NCBI GenBank assembly: GCA_947632555.1
Contig: CANRPU010000011.1
Location: 1 to 64,000, forward strand
Source of the DNA: an uncultured Lachnospiraceae bacterium
GTDB taxonomy: Bacteria; Bacillota; Clostridia; Lachnospirales; Lachnospiraceae
Length of the DNA stretch: 64,000 nt
Direction of reading: 5' to 3'
Both the position numbers and the translations under genes were made by a program. The notes beneath the pieces were generated by a model. The model was not told where the DNA came from. It did no database searches and was given only the letters and a program-made list of their open reading frames with translations. Position 1 is the stretch's first letter, and every line of letters starts with the position of its first letter. Positions 56,977 through 64,000 of the stretch are shown here, in pieces.

Positions 56977-58272
56977 ATGAAAAAAGGAAAAAGAAGAACA
57001 ATGTGGAAAAAGTGTCTGTGCATATTGTTTGTGTTTATCATACCGTTTTCCCTGGCTGCCTGTCAGGATTCTCTACAGCCGGGAGCGGTCACTCTGACCA
57101 TCATGGGAAAAAAGAGCGATCTGGAGAAAAGCTATATGACCGCTATTTTTCAGAGGTATGAAGAAAAGACGGGAAACAGGCTGGAGATCATCGCTTACGA
57201 GGATTCGGAGTTTGAAGCCGCTGCCGCCAGGGATTTTGAAAACGGGGATATACCGGATATCTTTTTACATTTTCATAACGCGGATCTGACCCGTTTTAAC
57301 ACAGCCGAAAATTTTTACTATCTGAACGGGGAAAGCTGGGAAGCGGACCTGACGGAAAGCGCCAGGGATTACTGCCAGGATAAGGACGGGAATCTTTTAG
57401 GACTGCCTTTCTGGGAAAATTCCGTTTCCGGCTGTTACTACAACAAGACCATACTGGACAGCCTGGGATTGAAGCCGGCTTCCACACAGGCCGAATTTGA
57501 CATGCTCTGTCAGGCGCTCACGGAAGCGGGCTATACGCCTGTCTGCTGGCCCGCGGACGGCTGCTCGTGGATGGCGCAGTTCGGGCTGGATCCCGTGTTC
57601 GCGGACGAGCCGCTGCTGCTGGAAAGCCTGAACCGGAATGAGATCACTTACGCGGAGATCCCGGCGGTGGAGGATATGATACAGTGGATCGCGGACGCGG
57701 CGGATAAAGGCTGGTTCGGAGAGAAATACCTGGAATGGGGCTGGTCCGATATCAGTTCCGTCATGGGTTCGGGAGAAGCGGTGATGACCTTTATCTGGGA
57801 TACCTGGTTTTATACGGATTTTGAACCTGGGCAGACCTATTCGCTGGAGGACTTCGCGGTCATGCCCGTGTTTCTGAACACGGCGGAGAAAGGCACGTAT
57901 GAAGGCGGCAATCTGAATATGATGATGGTGAACAAAAACGGCGAACAGGTGGAGGAGGCTCTGGAATTTCTGCGTTTCTGCGCGGAACCGGAAAATTATA
58001 ATACTGCTTTTGACGGTATTGCCACAGTCAACTGCTTTAACGGGCAGACTACCAATATTCAGTCCCACATGGTAACGGATGCGCTGGACTCTATTTCGGA
58101 GTATGAACGGGTATCCACGGCCGCTTCCAAAATAGTGGGATACAGCGCGGAGGATGTGGCCTGCGCGCTGGACGCTCTGTTTCATGATAAAACGGATGTG
58201 CCGGGCTGCGTGGAACTCATGGACCGGTATCGTGTGGAAGAAGCGTTGAAATACGGGACCGGCGGCTTTTAA
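56977..58272 (+). CDS. Extracellular solute-binding lipoprotein (sugar-type family 1)
   Basis: Lipobox 'PFSLAACQDS'; 'SGCYYNKTILDSLGLKPASTQAEFDMLCQALTEAGYTPV'. Confidence 0.9.
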   Translation: MKKGKRRTMWKKCLCILFVFIIPFSLAACQDSLQPGAVTLTIMGKKSDLEKSYMTAIFQRYEEKTGNRLEIIAYEDSEFEAAAARDFENGDIPDIFLHFHNADLTRFNTAENFYYLNGESWEADLTESARDYCQDKDGNLLGLPFWENSVSGCYYNKTILDSLGLKPASTQAEFDMLCQALTEAGYTPVCWPADGCSWMAQFGLDPVFADEPLLLESLNRNEITYAEIPAVEDMIQWIADAADKGWFGEKYLEWGWSDISSVMGSGEAVMTFIWDTWFYTDFEPGQTYSLEDFAVMPVFLNTAEKGTYEGGNLNMMMVNKNGEQVEEALEFLRFCAEPENYNTAFDGIATVNCFNGQTTNIQSHMVTDALDSISEYERVSTAASKIVGYSAEDVACALDALFHDKTDVPGCVELMDRYRVEEALKYGTGGF

Positions 58273-58287
58273 CAGATCGACGGACTG

Positions 58288-60420
58288 TTGTACGAAAGGC
58301 GGAAAAAGGTGAAAAACGGGGGATGGAAAAAAACGGCGGCGGTACTGCTTGCCGCGGTACTCGCCGGGCTCTGTGCGGGCCTGCCGGTATACGCGAAGGA
58401 GGCGGAATCGCCAAAAAGCCTGTTTACGGAAGAAGAACTGGCCTATATCGCGGAAGGCAGGACTTTAAAGGTGGGCTATGTCTGCGACAGGATACCGGTT
58501 TCTTTTCAGGGAAAGGATGGCAGCCTGGCGGGGATCTCCAGGCAGATATTTGACAGGATCGAACAGATCAGCGGCCTGCGCTTTGAGTATGTACCGATCC
58601 CGGCGGGAGATATCACTTACGATTATCTTCTCACGAAAGGGTTTGATCTGGTCACCAGCGTGGAATACAACAAGGAAAACCAGGCGGCCAGAGGGATCCT
58701 GATGAGCGATCCCTACCTTTCCAGCAGAAAGGTGGTGGTGGCGAAGGAAGCGCTCCGTCTGGAACCGGACGCGCATTTTACCGTGGCGATCTCCACCGGT
58801 TCTCAGACTATCCGAAAAGTGATCAACGACCAGTATCCCAATTTTAAACTGGTGGATTATGACAGTATTGAAGACTGCCTGGACGCGGTCAGCAAGGGAG
58901 AAGCGGATCTGCTGATCCAGAACCAGTATGTGGCGGAATACTGGCTGTATAAGCCCATCTATCACGACCTGGTGGTGATCCCCATGCTGGAAATGCAGGA
59001 TCAGTATTGTTTTTCCGCGGTAGTGCCGCTGGAGCAGGATAACGGCACGGATTGGCGGGAGAAGGAACTTGCCATTTCCATCATCAACAAATCCATAGCG
59101 CAGATGTCCAACGGAGAAGTGGCGGCGTATATCATTACCTCCACGCTGTCCAATATGTATGAATATTCCGTCTGGGATTTTCTGTACCAGTACCGCTACT
59201 CCGTGATCCTGCTGGTTACCGCGGCCCTGCTGATCACCGCGCTGGTATATGTGAGCATCCTGTTCAGAGTGCGGGCCATTAAAGCCGGGGCGGACGCCAA
59301 GGCAAAAGGGGATTTCCTGTCATCCATGAGTCATGAGATACGAACCCCGCTGAACGGACTGGTCAGCCTGAATTATCTGATGTCCCAGAACGTGGGCGAT
59401 CAGGAAAAAATATCGGACTATCTGCGGCAGTCTTCCGTTGTGACACAGTATCTGCTCTTTTTGGTGAACAATATCCTGGATATGTCGATGCTCCAGGACG
59501 GGAAAATGGAACTGGAAAAGAAACCGGTGAACCTGCGGCTCCTGATGGATACCATGGAATCCGTGGAAAGAAGGAATATGGAGGACGCCGGAATTGATTT
59601 CAGGGTAAAAGCCGCGCTGCCCTGTCCGGTCGTGACCGGCGATGCGGTCAGGATCCAGCAGGTCATACTGAACCTTCTGGAAAATGCCTGCAAATACACG
59701 GACAGAGGAGGAAGCGTGAACGTAACGGCCAGCCAGGAAGAAAGCGGCGGGAAGATCCTGACCAGGATAGAGGTGGCCGATACCGGACGGGGTATCAGCG
59801 AGGAATTTCAGAAAAAGATATTCAAGCCGTTTACCCAGGAAAGAAAAACGGTTTCCAAGGGCAATCAGGGAACAGGTCTGGGACTGGCGATCTGCGCTCT
59901 TTTGGCCGAACGGATGGGCGGCAGCCTGAGCGTAGAGAGCAGGCCGGGCGAGGGAAGCAGATTTACCTTTGTATTCGCGGGTATCCGCGTGTCTTCTGAA
60001 GAAGAGGAGGAAGGACCTGCGGAGCAGGCGGGAGGGGCGGAAAAACCCCGTATCCTGATCGCCGAGGACAATGAGCTCAACGCGCAGATCCTGATGGAGG
60101 TACTGGAAGAGGAAGGCTATCAGGTATCGCATGTGGAGGACGGGCAGAAGGCGCTGGAGGCTTTCGCGGCGTCCGAACCCGGGGAGTACGGCGTGATCCT
60201 GATGGATCTGCTGATGCCCGGAATGAACGGCTTTGAAGCGACAAAGGCGATACGGGCCCTGGAACGACCTGACGCTGCTGCGGTCAGGATATTCGCCAGC
60301 ACGGCCAACACGATGCAGGAGGATAAGGAAAGGGCGTTTGCCAGCGGCATGGATGATTTTATCGAGAAACCTATTAACGTAAAGGAACTGTTAAAAAAGA
60401 TTCAGCTTTCGCGCCGGTAA
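58288..60420 (+). CDS. Hybrid histidine kinase with periplasmic substrate-binding-like (SBP_bac_3) sensor and REC domain
   Basis: '[34 protein letters not shown]', '[20 protein letters not shown]', REC '[19 protein letters not shown]'. Confidence 0.92.
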   Translation: MYERRKKVKNGGWKKTAAVLLAAVLAGLCAGLPVYAKEAESPKSLFTEEELAYIAEGRTLKVGYVCDRIPVSFQGKDGSLAGISRQIFDRIEQISGLRFEYVPIPAGDITYDYLLTKGFDLVTSVEYNKENQAARGILMSDPYLSSRKVVVAKEALRLEPDAHFTVAISTGSQTIRKVINDQYPNFKLVDYDSIEDCLDAVSKGEADLLIQNQYVAEYWLYKPIYHDLVVIPMLEMQDQYCFSAVVPLEQDNGTDWREKELAISIINKSIAQMSNGEVAAYIITSTLSNMYEYSVWDFLYQYRYSVILLVTAALLITALVYVSILFRVRAIKAGADAKAKGDFLSSMSHEIRTPLNGLVSLNYLMSQNVGDQEKISDYLRQSSVVTQYLLFLVNNILDMSMLQDGKMELEKKPVNLRLLMDTMESVERRNMEDAGIDFRVKAALPCPVVTGDAVRIQQVILNLLENACKYTDRGGSVNVTASQEESGGKILTRIEVADTGRGISEEFQKKIFKPFTQERKTVSKGNQGTGLGLAICALLAERMGGSLSVESRPGEGSRFTFVFAGIRVSSEEEEEGPAEQAGGAEKPRILIAEDNELNAQILMEVLEEEGYQVSHVEDGQKALEAFAASEPGEYGVILMDLLMPGMNGFEATKAIRALERPDAAAVRIFASTANTMQEDKERAFASGMDDFIEKPINVKELLKKIQLSRR

Positions 60421-60455
60421 GGGGAACCCGCGTAAGCAGGAAGGGGAACAAAGGG

Positions 60456-62183
60456 ATGAAACAAAAAACAAGGGGACTGAGTATCAGCATGAAGATCCTG
60501 ATCCCTGCCACGCTGATCATTATCGCGCTCTGTCTGGCTCTGGGGATCAATTCCTACAGGAGGACCGCGGCCGGCTTTATCGCCATGGGCGTAGAGGAGG
60601 CGGATATGGCTTCTTCTATCGCGGTGGAAGTGATCGACGGAGATCTGGCGGGAGAGGTGGCGGCCGCGGGAGATGAGAACAGCGAGGCTTATCAGACACT
60701 GCTCTCCGCCATGCGTTCCGTTCAGGAGAACTGCGGGATCGCTTTTCTGTATTTTCTGTATACGGATGGATCCAGGGTGTACTACGGAGTGGACACGGAT
60801 GCGACGGAAGGACATCGAGCGTCTGGCGAGGAGTTTGAGGAGTCCTACGCGGAGCTGGCCGACGTATTTTCGGGAAACGCCTATGTGCAGAATTATATTG
60901 ACAGCACGGAGGATGGAGATCTGATCTCGGTGTACAAACCTGTAAAAGATTCCGCCGGAAAGATCGTGGGTATCCTGGGAAGCGATTATGACGCTTCCGG
61001 CGTATCCGCAAGGCTGACGGCGGTGCTCTGGCAGACTGTTTTGATCTCCGCTGTCTGTCTGGCGTTGGCCATTCTTGTCCTGAATATCATTGTCATGAGC
61101 ATTTTAAAGAGCCTGCGGGTAGTGGACGGAAAAATCTACGATCTGGTGCACAGCGAGGGGGATCTGACGCGGAAGCTGGAGATCCGTTCCGGTGATGAAA
61201 TGGAGCTGATCGCGGGGAATGTGAACGGACTGCTGGAGCATATCCGGAGCATTATGCTGAAGATCGCGTCCAACGCGGGGCAGATCAACGGCTCCGCCAA
61301 AAACGTGGTATCCAGCCTTTCCAGCGCGACGGGCAGTATCACCGATATATCGGCTACCATGGAAGAGATGAGCGCCGCTATGGAAGAAACCAACGCATCG
61401 TTGAGCCAGGTCAACGAATCTATCCGGAACATATACAATGAAATCGAAGAAATCTCCTCCAGGGCCGTAGAGGGAAGGAACTCTTCCGCGGATACCATGA
61501 AAAAAGCGGAAAAGGTGTTTGAGAACGCGGAAACGGAACAGCAAAACGCGAGAACTCTCGCCAAGGAAATGGCGGAGGCGGTCAATGAAAAGATCGCCCG
61601 TTCCAAAGCGGTGGAGGAAATCAGCGGGCTGACGGACAATATCATCAACATCACGGATCAGACCAATCTGCTGGCGTTAAACGCCAGCATTGAAGCGGCG
61701 CGGGCCGGCGAGGCGGGAAAAGGCTTCGCGGTGGTGGCGGATGAGATCGGAAAGCTGGCCACCAATTCCGCGGAAGCGGCGATACAGATACAGAAGGTGA
61801 GCGGGGAAGTGGTGGAAGCGGTGAACGAGCTGGCCATGAAAGCGGAAGAAATGCTGGCCTTTCTGGACGAAACCGCCATGCAGGGATATGAAAAGCTGCT
61901 GTCCACCAGCCGGGACTATCGCGGCGATGTGGGCGATATGAACAGGATGATGCAGGATTTTGCCAGCGAGAGCGGGCAGCTGAGGGAGAACATAGACAGC
62001 ATCAAGGTGGCTGTGGAGGACGTGAATCTGGCTGTGGAAGAAAGCACCAAGGGCGTGGCTTATGTGGCCCAGATGGCCGTGGATCTGACGGCGAATGTGG
62101 GCAGTATCGGCCAGGAGGCCAATACCAATATGGATGTGGCGATCCGCCTGAACGAAGAGGTTGGCAAGTTTAAGCTGCAGTAA
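60456..62183 (+). CDS. Methyl-accepting chemotaxis protein (Cache-like sensor)
   Basis: '[51 protein letters not shown]' hairpin-tip signature. Confidence 0.95.
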   Translation: MKQKTRGLSISMKILIPATLIIIALCLALGINSYRRTAAGFIAMGVEEADMASSIAVEVIDGDLAGEVAAAGDENSEAYQTLLSAMRSVQENCGIAFLYFLYTDGSRVYYGVDTDATEGHRASGEEFEESYAELADVFSGNAYVQNYIDSTEDGDLISVYKPVKDSAGKIVGILGSDYDASGVSARLTAVLWQTVLISAVCLALAILVLNIIVMSILKSLRVVDGKIYDLVHSEGDLTRKLEIRSGDEMELIAGNVNGLLEHIRSIMLKIASNAGQINGSAKNVVSSLSSATGSITDISATMEEMSAAMEETNASLSQVNESIRNIYNEIEEISSRAVEGRNSSADTMKKAEKVFENAETEQQNARTLAKEMAEAVNEKIARSKAVEEISGLTDNIINITDQTNLLALNASIEAARAGEAGKGFAVVADEIGKLATNSAEAAIQIQKVSGEVVEAVNELAMKAEEMLAFLDETAMQGYEKLLSTSRDYRGDVGDMNRMMQDFASESGQLRENIDSIKVAVEDVNLAVEESTKGVAYVAQMAVDLTANVGSIGQEANTNMDVAIRLNEEVGKFKLQ

Positions 62184-62185
62184 TA

Positions 62186-63514
62186 CTAGAACTTTGTTTT
62201 CAGCAGAGGATTGCGCAGCATATTGACTATCAGAGGGATCACCATAACGCACCATACGATGGGCTCCGCGGCGATGATCCCGGCGTAGCCCGCGGCGGGC
62301 GCCAGGAAAAAGGTCACAAGTATCTTGCCGATGAGCTCCAGGGTGCTGGAAAAGATGGGCGTTCTGCTGTCCCCGAATCCCTGCATGCTGTTACGGAACA
62401 GGCAGATGACGGCGGGAACAAAATAGAAGGCCGTGTTGACGCGCAGATACAGAGTGGCGGTGGAGATAATCTCAGGATCCGTGGAAGCGGTGATCACGCG
62501 TATCAGGAAAGGCGAGATGGTGTTGGCTGCCAGGATCACGCCCAGGCACCAGCAGAAGGTGACCAGTACGGTATCCCGGATCCCCACCCGCAGACGTTCG
62601 TATCTGCCTGCGCCCAGGTTCTGGCCGCAGTAGGTAGCCAGGGTAGTGCCCAGGACGGAGAAGGGCAGCATGAAGACAGAAGTGATCTTGCGGGCAGCGG
62701 TATGCGCCACGATAATGTTCCTGCCGAAGGTATTGATGGCAGTCTGTAAAACGGCGGTTCCCAGGTTGACAAAGGATACCATGAAGGCCATGGAGATGCC
62801 GGCGGCGAACAGCTTGCGGTAAGTTTCAGGTTCCGGACGCCGGTCTTCCCGGGAAAGGGAAAGATCCGGGTATTTCCGGCGCATATAGAAAAAGCAGAGA
62901 AAAGCGGAAACCATCTGGGAGATCACGGTGGCCAGGGCGGCACCGCCCACGCCCATGCCAAAGAGCAGGATAAAGCCGTAATCCAGGAAGATATTCAAAA
63001 ACGAAGCCAGTATCAGAAAAAGCAGGGGCGTAAAAGAATCGCCTATGGCTCTCAGGACGGCGGCGCACATGTTGTAGAGCGTGGAAGCCAGCAGACCGGC
63101 CAGGACGATGCCGAGATAGGAACGGGCATCCCCCAGAATGGAAGCCTCCACACGCATAAGACGCAGAAGCGGGTTGAGGAACAGCAGGCAGAGGACGGTA
63201 ATGGAAAGGGAAAGGCCGACGCTCAGGACGATAGTGCCGCCCAGCGCTTTTTTCATATCCTTTTTGCTGCCGGCGCCGAAGCAGGTGGAGATGACAATGG
63301 CGCAGCCGTTGCAGAAGCCGTTTAAAAAACCGGTCAGCAGGTCGCTGACGGTGGTGGTGGCGCCTACGGCGGCAAGGGCGTCCCGGCCCAGGGTGGAGCC
63401 CACGATACGGGTATCCATCAGGCTGTAGAAAAGATTGAAAAGCTGTCCCGCGAACAGGGGAACAGCAAAGAGCATGATCAGTTTTAAGGGTTTTCCTTCC
63501 GTGAGATTTTTCAT
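62186..63514 (-). CDS. MATE family efflux transporter
   Basis: 'MKNLTEGKPLKLIMLFAVPLFAGQLFNLFYSLMDTRIVGSTLGRDALAAVGATTTVSDL'; start revised to 63514. Confidence 0.92.
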   Translation of the reverse strand: MKNLTEGKPLKLIMLFAVPLFAGQLFNLFYSLMDTRIVGSTLGRDALAAVGATTTVSDLLTGFLNGFCNGCAIVISTCFGAGSKKDMKKALGGTIVLSVGLSLSITVLCLLFLNPLLRLMRVEASILGDARSYLGIVLAGLLASTLYNMCAAVLRAIGDSFTPLLFLILASFLNIFLDYGFILLFGMGVGGAALATVISQMVSAFLCFFYMRRKYPDLSLSREDRRPEPETYRKLFAAGISMAFMVSFVNLGTAVLQTAINTFGRNIIVAHTAARKITSVFMLPFSVLGTTLATYCGQNLGAGRYERLRVGIRDTVLVTFCWCLGVILAANTISPFLIRVITASTDPEIISTATLYLRVNTAFYFVPAVICLFRNSMQGFGDSRTPIFSSTLELIGKILVTFFLAPAAGYAGIIAAEPIVWCVMVIPLIVNMLRNPLLKTKF

Positions 63515-63658
63515 GGGTGGTATCTTGCCTTTCACGCGCGTATAGTGTAAAGTGCCGGTAACGGCAAATGGAGTATACCACAAATCATGAAACAGGGAAA
63601 GAGAAAATAGAAAACAGAAATACTGATATGCCGTTTCGCGGCGGAATGAGAGGGAAAG

Positions 63659-64000
63659 ATGATAAAAAGTAAGAAGACAAGCAATCGGATACGGGGCGGG
63701 ATCATGCTGCTGGCAGCGCTGTGCCTGTTCTTTTCGGCGTGCGCCGAAGAGAGGGAGAACGGCGGGCAGGCAGGGACCGTATCCGCGGAAGAAACGGATA
63801 CCGGTACCGTTTCTACGGAAACGGCCCCGGAGAACAGCGAGATAGACGTGGAGGCCCTGCGGCAGCAGACGGGTTTTTATGTGGAAGGCACCACCCTTTA
63901 TGACGCCAACGGCAATCCGTTTATCATGAGAGGGATCAATCATGCCTATACCTGGTTTCCGGATAAGCTGGAAACGGCCCTCGACGGCATCGCGGCTACG
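63659..64000 (+). CDS. GH5-like glycoside hydrolase lipoprotein, N-terminal part (runs off window)
   Basis: Open frame MIKSKKTSNRIRGGIMLLAALCLFFSACAEE...TGFYVEGTTLYDANGNPFIMRGINHAYTWFPDKLETALDGIAAT; not in ORF track because it has no stop in the window. Confidence 0.75.
   Translation, partial: MIKSKKTSNRIRGGIMLLAALCLFFSACAEERENGGQAGTVSAEETDTGTVSTETAPENSEIDVEALRQQTGFYVEGTTLYDANGNPFIMRGINHAYTWFPDKLETALDGIAAT

Noticed and set aside
1-64000. tRNA/rRNA genes
   Set aside because: No T-arm/anticodon-arm patterns or rRNA-like conserved stretches were noticed; a tRNAscan-SE run would be needed to be certain.

Overview
Window of a Firmicutes chromosome; gene content and style look like Clostridia/Lachnospiraceae (inference). 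Most of it is dense, ordinary coding sequence: a LytTR-DUF3021-ABC module, NlpC/P60 hydrolase, pheA, a polyphosphate cluster (DUF815 ATPase, ppx, ppk1, maf), ppdK, a heterodimeric ABC exporter, a riboswitch-controlled cobalamin uptake/late-biosynthesis operon, a hybrid-kinase/solute-binding-protein/chemoreceptor cluster, four MATE transporters, and a GH5-like lipoprotein running off the right edge. The clearest non-standard element is a type III (CptIN-like) RNA-protein toxin-antitoxin locus at 887-1543. It has a sigma70-like promoter, two 45-nt pseudoknot-capable repeats with compensatory changes, an attenuator and a toxin ORF. Other points worth follow-up: phased ~20-bp operator-like repeats upstream of an AlbA_2/Schlafen-type protein; an 11-bp terminator-like leader hairpin at the predicted transcription start of a MATE gene; a miniature second CobU-like protein in the cobalamin operon; a sensory cluster containing an orphan solute-binding lipoprotein; and an AT-richer accessory zone (about 26.2-34.4 kb) full of truncated or internally deleted genes, including a partial esterase duplication. 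All calls are from reading the sequence; no database search was run.
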